DNA of 64,000 nucleotides from the NCBI GenBank assembly GCA_007115705.1, contig QXEO01002103.1, positions 575,113 to 639,112 of the forward strand, given 5' to 3'. Below the pieces are notes generated by a model that did not search any database, was not told the DNA's origin, and was given only the letters and a program-made list of their open reading frames with translations. How positions within the stretch are numbered: the first letter of the stretch is position 1; every line of letters starts with the position of its first letter. The DNA comes from Dactylis glomerata. Lineage: Eukaryota; Streptophyta; Magnoliopsida; Poales; Poaceae. The position numbers and the translations under genes were made by a program. This document shows, one piece after another, positions 23,501-34,632 of the stretch.

Positions 23501-26500
23501 GTACAAGGTTAGGATGAGTCCAACAAGTTTGTAGAACCAATGTATTCCTACAAATGGAAGCAATCTGGAATCTGGAGGCTTTATTTTTAAGGACGTGGAG
23601 ACCTTCTATCTAAACATTTTGATGTTTTAGTTGTGTATTTTGAGCTTAAGAAATGATTGCATGGTATGGAAATAGCAATTATAATAAATTCATGATCTTC
23701 TAAGTTACCAACTTTCCAGCAAAACAAAGGCATTCCCCCAACGCTTATTTCAAATAAAACGGGGCACATGCTTTCTGATGAAGTACTGGTACATGAAGAA
23801 TTGAAAGCATTCCCACCACAGAATAATATGATTATAATTTTATAAGATGCCAACAATGAAGACAATGTAGTGACTCATACTTTCTCGAATAAATTCAAAC
23901 AGTCCTGATTGTCCTCAAACTCAACCTTAGCCCAGTCAATGCCATCCTCAACATATTCCTGTTCACAGAAACCATATATTTTTCAGACAGTTTCTACAAT
24001 AAAGTCAAAAAATCATGGAGTGACTATAACAACATTTTTTTCGAGAAGAAAAATCGATTGTGTCTCAATGTATTGAAAGGTAGAAGTAGCAGTTCAAGCC
24101 CAAGGGTAGATTACAGCACAAAACAGAGGAAAGGTATAACAATCGCAAATCAGCCTTCCTGAATTTAGTTAATACAGTACAAAGGATTAGAAATAGCATT
24201 TTCAAGAAGCACATGCAATATATTTTCATCTCAACAGATAAGGAAGAATAGAGTTTGCTTCGCCACTAGTGTTTAACATTACAGTTGTGACAGGATTTGA
24301 AACCATAATTAGTAAGAAAACTTCACAGAATAATATGAGCAACAATTTTCTTACAAAAAATATATTTTGTGATTGATGTTAAAGTATTTGAACTCAGTTA
24401 AAGAACAATAATGGTCACTATCAAATGTACACCTGTTGGTACCTAGCTGAGTAAAACTGCAACGCTGCAATATACACCTGAAAGTTAAACTAAATCAAAA
24501 CAATAGCTCACCTCCTGTTCGAGCTTAAACAAATGACGGTTGAAATGTTGTTGTAGCCTCTCATTGGCATAATTAATGCAGAACTGTTCAAAACTGTTCT
24601 TCTGCATATTGATAGCATGCCATGAGAATACATTTGACAACGAAAATGTGATGTCAGCAGGTCAAAAGGCAAGTACATTACATCAAATGATTCAAAGCCA
24701 TAGATGTCAAGAATACTGATTGATCTCCCAGTTCGACGCTTGCCAACAGAAAGAGACTTGTTAATTTGTTCTACAAGCCACTCAAACAAACTGGCATATA
24801 GGGCTTTGGCCAGAGCATCTCTTGTGTCAGTTGCCTGCAATATCCAGAGAGAAGTGGGTGCATAAGAGATGAAAATCAAATAGCACGCCATGGCTACTGT
24901 TTTTCCTAGCCTTTAATGAGAAAACATACTAACCTGTATAAGGGTAAGCTTTTGGACAATATTTTCATTATTAACTTTCATGTGCCGCTTTGACAGAGCT
25001 AAATTGAGATCTTCAATAGTGCAGCCAAGAAGTCTTGAAACCGTTTCAGCAGCTGAAATAGGATGGTAATTTGTTTTCAGTTCTTTAAAATTGCAGTATG
25101 TCATACAACAGTGAACAAAGTTGAAAACAAAATACAACATTGTATCTATCATCAGTATGTAAAACTGATGGTGTTGAACAACACAATATTGTGGAAGTTG
25201 TTGTCCATATGACCATATTATTGACAGACAGCATACTTGTTCTTTTTACCTTCTTCTACAATGATCTCAACATGATTCTCATTATCAATAATTGTGAAAG
25301 AGACATCTCCCAGCCATAGCACAGCAGAAACCATTGCGAAAACATTTTCTTGGTCTTCCTTGCTGATATGGACGATGTTCATAGCTTCCTACAAAAAAAT
25401 AGAAGTCAGCAAACATGGCAGTAGAGAAGAACAAATACAAGTATGAAGACGCTTCCATGGAATTAGCCTTATATGGTAAAGTATTTACTGTTGTGGCCAA
25501 GGTAATGTAAAAAAAAAGTATTTTATGTAGAATAACGAACAAAAAAAATATTATACCGTTACAGTACGGAACATTTCAGCATCATCCACGCCAGCAATTG
25601 AATAGCAGCAGCTCTGTTTCAGATATTTGTATTCATCCACCTTCTTCAAGTTCAACTTCTCTGTATTCAAACATTGTAAGAAATTGCTCCAAAAAAAACA
25701 TTGTAAGAAACAATGTAACAATCAAGGATTGTTCAGTGTCAAAGAGTGGAGCAACAACAAAAGCAACATCGATTTTCAATAAAAAAGATATAATCTCTGT
25801 TGGAAACTGAGGAGCACAAATGGTGGTTCTTGTAATACACAGAAGGAAAAGGACTATATTCAAAAGAAGTTTGAGAGGATATACTTATATGCCATCATAA
25901 GTACTTCTGTATCAGCCAAATAAGTCAGCAACTAACTAATTCAGAGTGGATGAATAGATTATGTACCTCTGAGAGTTGGTGGAGCACCAGCACATAGCTG
26001 ATAAAATATATGGTAGGAACGCTCACCGACTGCACACTGTACCACCCTTGACTACGATAGTGGGAAAAGGTGGGATTAGATCACTATCACAAGAATGCAT
26101 TTAGATAAGGAAAATAGATAACAACAAAATTTGAGTTACCTTCTCAAGTAGAACTGTCCAATTGTGCAAGCAGCAAGATCATAGAAAATTTCATCAATAG
26201 TGGTCATAAATTAATTTTAAACCAGAAAATGCTAAAGACATAAAGTAGGTATACTCAGTACAATCTACGTACATGTTTGAATCATGGCACCACATATTCT
26301 TCCAGTCGTACTGAAATGAATTTCAATGAGCTTTCCCTGTAATAATGACTAGAAATATTAGCCAAACTTTGTTCTACAGACTGCAGTACAGTTATACCCA
26401 CAAGAAAAAACTTACGAAGCGACTTGAGTTATCATTTCTTAATGTCTTTGCATTGCCGAAGGCCTCGAGTATTGGGTTGGTCTGTAGGATCTCATATTCA

Positions 26501-29031
26501 ATGCCACTTCCACCTCCAAGAGAAGCCAAATACTGCATGGCAATCTTTGCAGTTTCTGTTTTTCCTGCTCCACTCTCACCACTGCATACAATAATGGCAT
26601 CATTCATTCATTTGCTAATGATATCATGGTTTAAGTAAGAAAGGAAGAAAACTGCTTTTTTAAATGATGTCAAGAAATAGAATAATTGAACTGCAAACTA
26701 AAATGTCAGTTATCCTACAAAGTGAATTTTCTCTCTCAGCGTTGTTTTCTTATTAAATTTTTGCAGGGTGTACTAATCCACTGTCTATTACTCTATCCAA
26801 TCTAAGTAAGGAGATACAGAAAACTAAAAATTTGGGTGTCACAAAATATCTAACACATTTATTACTTTCTTCAAGTGACCCAGGTAATGGAATAGGTAAA
26901 TGAGATTATAGATTTTTGCGTGACTATTGCATCTGCTGGAAGAGGACTACTCAAGTCCCAATTTATGTAAGACAAACAGCAGTGAATTTTTAAATATCCC
27001 TGAAGGATCCTTATAGTGTGGCCTAAACTGAAATGATGGACAATGTATGTACTTATCAATCAATGAAGCAACTAATAAAAGTACATTTGTCTGGTTATGT
27101 CATTATTTATTATGTTCAGCAGATTTAAAAAGTAGCAGAAATGAAACCGTACCAATCCCAAAAACACATTTCATGTTACCCGAAAAAAAACATTTCATGT
27201 AACTGGACTCCCACTGATGCTTCTTACATAAAAAGATACCAACCTTATAATAATGGACTGGTTAACTTCATCTGCAAATAAACATGACAATCAGTTAGGC
27301 ATTAATGTAGATGATTTTTCTCAAAAACAAACATGCAGATAGTATCAGCAAAAAGGTGTACAACAACAACAGCAGACTGACCTCTTTTCATTTCACGAAG
27401 GGCTGAATCTGCTATTGCATACACATGTGGACTGTCCATTGTTTTATTTCTATATGCATTAATATACTCATCACCATACAGTGCAACCTTTTTAAAAGGG
27501 TTGACAGCCACCAAAACTGGACCTGCTTTAGTCTACAGCGCAGCAACATATCAGTAAGAAAGTCATTGAAATCCATAAGAAAAGACAAGTTCTGATATAT
27601 CCTCACATAAATCATGTCTTGAGAATATCTGTACTGCAGGTTGTACAGCACAGATGGTTCACTTAGATAACTCAGCTGCATAAGATCATCCACTCCATCA
27701 AGAATTTCAGGATTTGCAGGTTGAAGGCTCTCTGTTTGCAATCTTAGTACCTTAAATTGGAAGAATGGGAGTCAAATTATGATGATTTCAGACTGATAAT
27801 ATATCTTCGGCGCAGATTGTAGGTAACTTACTTTCCCTTCAGAAACCTTTACTACAGACTCGTCACCAGTGGTAGTAAGCACGGTGCATAAGGCCCAATC
27901 ACCATTTGGAAGCTGACAAAATACTCTATGTTTCTGAAATAAGTGTAGAGTGAAGGTAAATTAGCATGTATTCCAAGTTGAACAGCAGATACAAGCATAT
28001 AAATTGCACAATTACAGAAGTTGGTAAGTTCGGAATTTACTGTCTAACTAGCTTATGCATCTCTTAATTGTGATACAAAAGTATTATATAGTATGTAATA
28101 ATGGGTAGGCAGAACAGATAAAGTACCAAAGACTGCAACAGCAAATAAGTAGTAGGAACCACTGAAACGCCATTGGCAGGACAAAAGTTCAAATGATGAA
28201 GCTCTATTTACTAGTTCAACTAACCCCTAGTAGTAATCGTGGAAATCTCCTCAATAGGTGGAACGGAATTCTTATTCTTCGCAAGGGGTGACAGATCACA
28301 TCTCGATAACAATCTAGAAGGCAAACATCTCGATAACATTAAACTCTTCACTTGGCACCTTAACGTGAAGTTGCAGCATTTTATAATTGTGTTTACTGGC
28401 TGTTGGAAATAAGAACCTTTACAGCTGGTTGACACAATAGTTGCAGTAAAACTGCAAACAGAACTCGGAATTACTGGTGTTCAGTAATTCAGAAATGAAA
28501 AAATACTAGTGAGTAGACAATACAAGCAGACCAAATCTCAAGCATTATCCGCAAGAACTCTGGCATTTCAGAATTGTCTGAGAACAAAAAAAAAAGTGGG
28601 GGAAAGGAGAAGGAGAAAAACACCTTTTTAGCGCCGTAGGAGCTGGTGTCACCCCATTTCGCGTCGCGTTGCGAGGGGCCGGAGGACGCCGTCGGCGACG
28701 ACCTCCGCGGCGCCGCGGCCGCAGCAGAGGACGCCGAATCAGCCTCCGCGCCGCCTTCCGTAGCGGTCACGTCCTCCCCCTCCTCCGTCGTCGCCGCCCT
28801 GGAGCTGTAGGGAGAGTCGGCGTCCCCCTCGGCCGGCGCCAACTCCGCATCCTCCTCGTCGTCCAACGCCGCCGCAGCCCGGCGTCCGACGCCGTTCGCC
28901 GCTGGGCCGGCAGGCTTGGCGCCGGAGCGCCTGTAGTCGACCGGCATGGAGCGGGTGGCCTGCAGCTTGGCGGGGCCGCGCGCGCGCAGCGCCGACGACT
29001 TCCGCACGGAGCGCACCTCCACCGACGCCAT
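20584..29031 (-). CDS. Class VIII unconventional myosin heavy chain, 23 exons
   Basis: Exons (minus strand, high to low): 29031-28624, 27933-27832, 27750-27607, 27532-27382, 27271-27244, 26581-26416, 26336-26273, 26153-26140, 26051-25967, 25660-25557, 25388-25250, 25052-24934, 24834-24682, 24601-24512, 23958-23881, 23241-23083, 22994-22791, 22713-22508, 22432-22300, 21962-21833, 21722-21576, 21476-21397, 21255-20584. All have GT...AG borders and join to one frame of 1191 residues. Order: variable Ala/Gly/acidic N-terminus (1-136), SH3-like region, and a motor with P-loop [12 protein letters not shown] (about 279-290), switch I NDNSSRF (about 327-333) and switch [11 protein letters not shown] (about 551-559). 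IQ motifs (about 855-945) follow, such as [13 protein letters not shown] and [14 protein letters not shown] coiled coil (about 975-1045) and a short basic tail complete the protein. Plant myosin VIII acts at plasmodesmata, endosomes and the cell plate. All key nucleotide-binding motifs are present and the gene looks functional. Confidence 0.95.
26140..26153 (-). other. 14-nt microexon of the myosin VIII gene
   Basis: The 14 bases between CAG (acceptor) and GTAAC (donor) complete the codons for TFLLEK between the exon ending [15 protein letters not shown] and the exon starting SRVVQC. Without it the frame is lost and a universally conserved motor segment is missing, so the exon is required. 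A 28-nt exon (27244-27271) just before the P-loop exon is similar. Confidence 0.85.
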
Positions 29032-29400
29032 CGCCGGCCGGCGCGCGCGGAACCGCCCCGCGGTCGCCGAGGACCGAAGCTCCCGGCCTCCCACGGGATC
29101 TCCGCCCGGACCGGCTCAAATCCGCGCGGCCCCTCCTCGAATCTCCTCCCGGCGCCAATCCACGCCACGGGCCAGCAAACGGCTCCGAAGAACTCCAAAT
29201 AAAACCGCAGAAACACAGCCGATCTGACGAACCGGCGAGGCCTCGGAAATGGCGGCACGAGCTCGAGCCGGCCGCGTGACCCCGTGGCGGTGGCTCCTCC
29301 GACGAGACGGCGGCAGCTCCCGTACGGCTCCGTCTCTCTCTTCCCGAGAGCCAGAGGGCAGAGGCAGCGACAGGGACTGAGTCGCCAGAGGGAAGAGAGA
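29032..29400 (-). promoter_or_regulatory. 5' UTR / GC-rich promoter region of myosin VIII
   Basis: Immediately upstream (on the minus strand) of the myosin start is a GC-rich, CT/GA-rich stretch ending with GAGAGAGACGG-type repeats near 29330-29400, typical of grass housekeeping-gene leaders. No TATA box was recognised. Confidence 0.4.
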
Positions 29401-30303
29401 GTGGTGGGGAGGAAATATTTTAATAATGGAATTAAGGTGGCTCGCTTTTAGTATCGGGAATTACGTGGGGGGTTGGTTTGAAAATGCTCAAATCGAAATT
29501 GCGTGGCCGGGTGGGTGACGAGAGGGAGGTTTCGTTACGGGGAAGGTTTTGAATCCGCCACATGGAAGGCGCACACAATTATTCGGCCGATTCAGTCAGA
29601 TCCAGAAAAAAAGAGTGTGGCTGCGCAGGGGTCTGGAACGGGTGGCCCGCAGGCCCGGGGTGGTGGATAACGGCGCTCTAACGGATATAGGGCAGCTTTT
29701 TGTACTGAAAAGGGTTGAAGAATTAGGAACACAATAAATTCTTGGAAAGAAATTATCCATACAGTACCCGCTTGTAAAAGAAAAAGGTAAGTCTTGACTT
29801 TTCTTCTTGGACGGTGACATCACACGTTTCGATCAGATGAGTAACTGGGCATAATATTTCTACACAATAAAATTATTCGTAATATTAGGAACACAATAAA
29901 TTCTTCAAAGCAAATTAAGAGTATTATTTTTTTACTCTCCCAGAAACCATGGTATGTTCACAAGATTTCACTAAGGAAGAAGTCATTGGTGGCAACACAT
30001 ATACCCTAGTTGAGACATTAAATTCTCAAGATATTTTTTTCAAAGATGCCTATTGGCTTCCACAGGATCTACCCAACTATTCTCGGAAAAGTGAGCTACT
30101 TCTTTGATTCGGTATAATAGATTGAGAAAAATGAATAGGAAAATTCAAATACTGGAACGATCAAACAAATGGGGCAATCGGAAAGATTGTTCTTAATCTC
30201 ATTTTCAAAAAGAATGGGGGTGGGTTTCACAATCCACTTGAACTATTTTTAGAGCTCTTGGCATAATAGAATCTTAGCCCGTATTCGGTCCCCTCTCGCT
30301 CTG
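29401..30303. other. Intergenic, possible organelle-derived DNA
   Basis: No gene is recognised. A + strand stretch near 29950-30110 reads as a short open protein-like run (DFTKEEVIGGNTYTL ...), but it has no start/stop structure that I can place. TAGGAACACAATAAATTCTT occurs twice (29723 and 29886). The adjacent mitochondrial-like DNA from 30304 suggests that part of this may also be organellar. Confidence 0.3.
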
Positions 30304-30737
30304 CTAAACTTTCTTCGCGCTCCTAACTTCGAATCCCATGTCCTCGCTGACCTTTTGCAGTTTCTTCTCAGTCTTACGAAGGAGTCTCTCATTTGGATCC
30401 CCGGTCATCCAGTCGGGGGGACCAGCGGCCAAAGACGTAGCACAGGAACAGAGAAGACTAAAGAAAAATCCGAATAGGAAGGCCCCGCCCGGCAAAATCA
30501 AAACCGCAAGCCTTTTGCCAAAAAAAGCAAGAAGGCTTTTTGGAATTCTGGCTGTTTTAAACTACCGCAGACTTGTTTCATAGCTTTCAACTGAGCAACA
30601 GACCCGACGCGACTTATGGATAAGCCAACGTTAATAGCTGGTCTAATTCCGCGATAAAATCGTTTTGTTTCCAAATAGATTTGTCCATCTGTAACGGGGA
30701 TCACATTGGTGGGGATATAGGCCGATATTCTTACCAT
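30304..30737 (-). pseudogene. Mitochondrial-like chimeric segment with atpA fragment, copy A
   Basis: On the minus strand 30737-30560 encodes [31 protein letters not shown] and [12 protein letters not shown]. This is a conserved part of the F1 ATP synthase alpha subunit as encoded by plant mitochondrial atpA. Directly after GSLK the reading changes to [11 protein letters not shown] and a hydrophobic stretch ([26 protein letters not shown]) unrelated to AtpA, with frame breaks. The alpha subunit catalytic core is absent, so this is a non-functional fragment. The fusion point is identical in copy B, so the chimera existed before duplication. It was most simply formed in the mitochondrial genome and then transferred to the nucleus. 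Confidence 0.6.
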
Positions 30738-30865
30738 CGAGAGTAAGGAGCGCCATCTAATCCGCGAGTCTGCTTATCTGATCAACCACTTGGACCCAGA
30801 ATTGGCTCTCGGGATTGTTGTTTCTCCCGGTTGAAGCCATTTCTGGATCCTTCGAATTCATTGAT

Positions 30866-31327
30866 TCAGATTGACACCATCCAGATCATATTCAAGAATG
30901 GAGCGGATGGTGTCAGCTTGTTCCTCATTCGTCCTTGGTAAGGGCAAAGGGAATAGTTGTACGTTTGCCACTGCCTGGGCAGTGACCTGCTCCAATTCCT
31001 CGCTGACCTTTTGCAGTTGCTTCTCGGTCTTACGAAGGAGTCTCTCATTTGGATCCAGTCGGGGGGGCCAGCGGCCAAAGACGTAGCACAGGAACAGAAA
31101 AGACTAAAGAAAAATCCAAACAGGAAGGCCCCGCCCGGCAAAATCAAATCTGCAAGCCTTTTGCCAAAAAAAAGCAAGAAGGCTTTTTGGAATTCTGGTT
31201 GTTTTAAACTACCGCAGACTTGTTTCATAGCTTTCAACCGAGCGGCAGACCCGACACGACTTACGGATAAGCCAACGTTAATAGCTGGTCTAATTCCGCG
31301 ATAAAATCGTTTTGTTTCCAAAATCAT
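30866..31327 (-). pseudogene. Chimeric atpA-containing ORF, copy B (153 codons open)
   Basis: This is a second copy of the segment at 30338-30661, lacking a 10-bp stretch present in copy A (CCGGTCATCC). It begins inside the AtpA-like part ([19 protein letters not shown]), passes the same [10 protein letters not shown] junction, and reads through a hydrophobic segment [15 protein letters not shown] that could span a membrane. It stays open to 30866. A short AtpA piece fused to a hydrophobic unknown sequence resembles the general layout of mitochondrial cytoplasmic-male-sterility ORFs. There is no evidence that this nuclear copy is expressed, and the identity of the second part is unknown. In another frame about 31040-30880 encodes an acidic run ending [18 protein letters not shown]. 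Confidence 0.5.
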
Positions 31328-31493
31328 TTTGTTTTAAACATATTTGCATTGGCTTTATTCTTACCTATGATATTCCCCATAGCTAATTCGATAGCAAGAG
31401 GAAAGAGAACAACATATTCTTTTTAAGAGACAAACCCATAGGAGCCCGGGGATGAATGGCAGCTATCAAACAAACTTTTCAGAAAAGAGCAAA

Positions 31494-31898
31494 CCAATAT
31501 GAAGGACTTAGGATCCCATATCGAACGAACTTTTGGCCATCAACAGCTTCCCCACGGTCGGCGCCAATTAACGAGGGTTAACTCGACAAATGTCCAATAT
31601 GAAGGACTTAGGATCGGGGGAATAAGGCGTCGGATGAACTCGAAGGTAAAATCAGTCAAACAAGGTGTGTATCGAAAGTAAACGTGGTGGTTAACTTAGC
31701 TTGCTTTCAATCTGTCCCTCACCATCCTCTCTTGGCCCCTATATATAGGTGGCCAGATCTCAAGTAACGGGAGGGGTCCGATACATATTACAACATCGAT
31801 ATACGACATAAACTCGTATTTTGACTAGGATTACACTCCTAACTTAGCGGGCCTCAAGGGTACTCAAGTAACGGGCTCTATTATCTATGCCCTTGTCA
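31494..31898 (-). mobile_element. Truncated gypsy element: LTR plus PBS side
   Basis: 31569-31898 (330 bp) is a diverged copy of the LTRs at 34303-34632 and 41727-42061. It starts TAACGAGGGTTAACTCG, contains GGCCCCTATATATAGGTGGC and ends CCCTTGTCA. On its left the bases CCCCACGGTCGGCGCCAA match the primer-binding-site side of the full element. It is therefore the 5' LTR of a minus-strand copy whose body is lost after about 75 bp. A 22-bp word (CCAATATGAAGGACTTAGGA...) occurs at 31494 and again exactly 100 bp later inside the LTR. Confidence 0.75.
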
Positions 31899-32700
31899 CT
31901 GCCTGGATGACCGGAACTAAGGGATCGACCACACGGCCTAACACATAAGAGTCAGTGCGAAGAAGCAGATATTCTCATTCTTACTTTTCCTATTCTCGTG
32001 TGTCGGAGGCAAAGCAAAGAAAGCCTAAACCTCACTACGGGCGTAGAAATAATACATGAAAGGAAAAAGGAAACAGATAGTAAGGACGTACCCCTGCTAC
32101 CTTCATAGATCGCCTACAACTTTCTATTTAGATGCTCTGTGTCTGACTCTATTGGTCATAGTTCCTTGCTGTTGCGGCCGGTGCTCGTTTGCGCGCATGT
32201 GAACCACTAGATCATAAGGAAAGATGCCTCTCGGGGCATCTGAGAGTGATTCGAGCCGTATGAAGGGAAACTCCCACGTACAATTTGTTTTGGGGGGGAA
32301 GGAGCCCGACAGGGTCCCCCCACTGACTTGGCCCGGGCCTAAGTGAATGTGCAAAAGTGAAGTGGTGGGCCTATACATCCCAACCTGGGGTATGTTGGGA
32401 TTCGCGAAGAGCAAAGAAAAGACTCTCGGGATTCTAAGTTTCACCATGTCCTCAGTACACAACTCTAGCTCGCGATCGTATCGGATGAGGTCGGTCCGCC
32501 CAAATGGGCTTTAGTTAGGGCTTGAAGCCACATTCGTTCCTATAAGACGCTGGCGGTGAAGCAAGCCGCCTGTAGTGACCACGATTGATCCATACTCCAC
32601 AAGCCGAAGTCATGAGGCAAGCATGAAACGAAAGAGGAAGGGGTCTTGGCCACAAACCATTTTTTTTTACACCTAGGCTTGGGAGGTCTAGAGTAATGAA
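31899..32700 (+). other. Probable mitochondrial DNA insert with group II intron domain V-like segment
   Basis: At 32253-32287 the bases GAGCCGTATGAAGGGAAACT followed by CCCACGTAC have the GAGCCGTATGA..GAAA..CACGTAC pattern of domain V of plant mitochondrial group II introns. A GC-rich hairpin that could be domain VI follows (about 32293-32345). The second strand of domain V is degraded (CAATTTG instead of GGTTC). The host gene of the intron (possibly a nad gene) is not identified. Together with the atpA fragments 0.6-1.5 kb away this suggests a nuclear insertion of mitochondrial DNA, later interrupted by an LTR element. Confidence 0.5.
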
Positions 32701-32765
32701 ATTCAAACAAGAAGACTTGTAAGTTTACAAAAATCGGTTTTTCAGCGTAACATACTAATGTAGTA

Positions 32766-32923
32766 CTCCCTCCGTTTCAAAATATAAGATGTTTTAGCTT
32801 TGTGAAGTAAATGTATCTAGACATTTTTTAGTGTGTAGGTTCATTTGAATAGACACACTAAAAAGTGTCTAGATACATTTGTTTTATAAACCTAAAACAT
32901 CTTATATTTTAAAACGGAGGGAG
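32766..32923. mobile_element. Stowaway-like MITE, 158 bp
   Basis: CTCCCTCCGTTTCAAAATAT and its complement ATATTTTAAAACGGAGGGAG form long terminal inverted repeats that extend for most of the element (TCTAGACA / TGTCTAGA in both arms). TA flanks both sides (32764-32765, 32924-32925). It could fold into one nearly perfect hairpin. Confidence 0.85.
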
Positions 32924-32925
32924 TA

Positions 32926-33951
32926 CTACATACTTGCAAAGTTACCTGAAGCTCGGGATCTAAAAGAGCTATTCCTTACTTGCGGCCGCTTTTAAAATAT
33001 ATATACCAGCTACGCATTTAAAAAATATTTTTGACAAAACATGAGTTGGTGTATTCGTCGCATGTGAATTTGACTCATTATACAGAGTAAGTATATTTTG
33101 TGGTGCTGCTAGAATGACTGGTTCAACATTATGCCAGTTGCTTTACAGGTGGCACCGCGCGTCAGAGTAAAAGCGATCTCCTACGGACAGTTTGTCCTCC
33201 CATCGACTAGGATGACCACACGTATGCGGCCAACATCCCGTAGACTGCTAACGCCTAACGGTCGTCGCGAAAAGACGTCTCAGCCCCTACGCTTCAGCGT
33301 TACAACAGGGGCACAAAAGAATATTCGCAGGCCCGGAAATGCACGCCAAACGTGTCCTGATGATAACATAAAAGTGGTAAGTACTACTAGTACGGAGTAG
33401 TATATCGCGCAAAAAAATACCGACCTCTCACGAGTCCAGCGCCAACGTCCTGTCCCGTTTTGAACTGCAGCCGTCCGTTCGCGATCGGAGGGGCAGGAGC
33501 GGGTCGCCGGATGCGGCTCGGGAGAACGGGTCTCCGTGCGCCACAGGAAGGACGCCAGGACGGCAGACCATTTTGTCTCGGCTCGCTTCGAACCACTCAA
33601 TTTTGTGTGTACGTGAGCGCCGTCCAAATGCTTTCTGCACATACCGTTTTCCGAAGAATATGATATCCTCTGATAAACTACTTTAGAAATTTCCCACGAG
33701 CGGCACAACGATATTGCTCAAGAGCGAGACGATGGAGATTGGAGGTGCACGTGTGTGAAGTCCCCTGGCGAGCATGTGTGCTGATTGGCTGATTTTTGAC
33801 ACGCAGCCGCTTAGGGCAGCAATAAAAAGAGACCAAGAAGAGATTCTTGTTGGGAGGCCTCGGTAAAACAAATGTCCAGGGTTTTGGGCTTTTGGCAAAT
33901 GATGCTAAATGAGGGAAGATCGTCTTGAGATCCTGTTGGTGACGGTTATCA
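32926..33951. other. Intergenic, no gene recognised
   Basis: A GC-richer block (about 33130-33680) has open frames on both strands, but none shows a domain, codon pattern or splice context I can support. It may be an old gene fragment. Confidence 0.3.
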
Positions 33952-34302
33952 TCTATCCTATATAAAAGTTGAAGGTTTTAGACAGCTGAGACACATGCTA
34001 CCTCAGCTCTTGGCCCGTAGATGCACATCTACAGTATACTATTATTTTAAAACCTTTTAGGTCCTTCCTAATATGTCATCTTGCCCACGTTACTAACTCC
34101 ACTGATTAAAATAAATAGGATATGTGATACTTGATGCAAACTGATCACAGTCTCTGGGCAATGCATTTTGTCGCCATGCCTTCATTCACGCTGATCCCGT
34201 CACACCAGTAGGCAGCCTCCCGCGCCGATTATTTCATCATCCGGTAGGCTACAGTTCGCGCTGATCCAGCCGCCAGGCCTCTATCCGCATCGACTCCCTC
34301 AT

Positions 34303-34632
34303 TGACGAGGGTTAACTCGACAAATGTCCTAGATGAAGGACTTATGATCGGGGAGATAGGGCGTCGGATGAACTCGAAGGTAAAGTTAGTCGAAACAGGT
34401 GTATATCGAAAGTAAACTTGGGTGTTGAACCTTGCTTCATTTCAATCTGGCCTACATCGTCCCCTCCTGGCCCCTATATATAGGTGGCCAGGTCTCGAGG
34501 ATCGGGTAGGGTCCGATACAGATTACAATATCGACATACGGTAAGAACTCGTATCTCGACTTACAATTGGGCCTAGTTTAACGGGCCTCAGGGGTACTCA
34601 ACTAGCGGGCTCTATTAGCTATACCCTTGTCA
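34303..34632 (-). repeat. 3' LTR
   Basis: This 330-bp LTR is nearly identical to the 5' LTR. It lacks about 5 bp found in the other copy near TCTCGACTT(TTATT)ACAATTGGG. A purine-rich tract (CAGGGGCTAC, minus strand) precedes it as polypurine tract. Confidence 0.92.

Noticed and set aside
28669..29258. Several overlapping frames around the first myosin exon
   Set aside because: Only the frame starting at 29031 (MASVEVRS) joins by GT...AG to the remaining myosin exons; the others are products of high GC content.
33131..33708. A gene in the GC-rich block before the second Helitron-like element
   Set aside because: No consistent frame, family motif or regulatory context.
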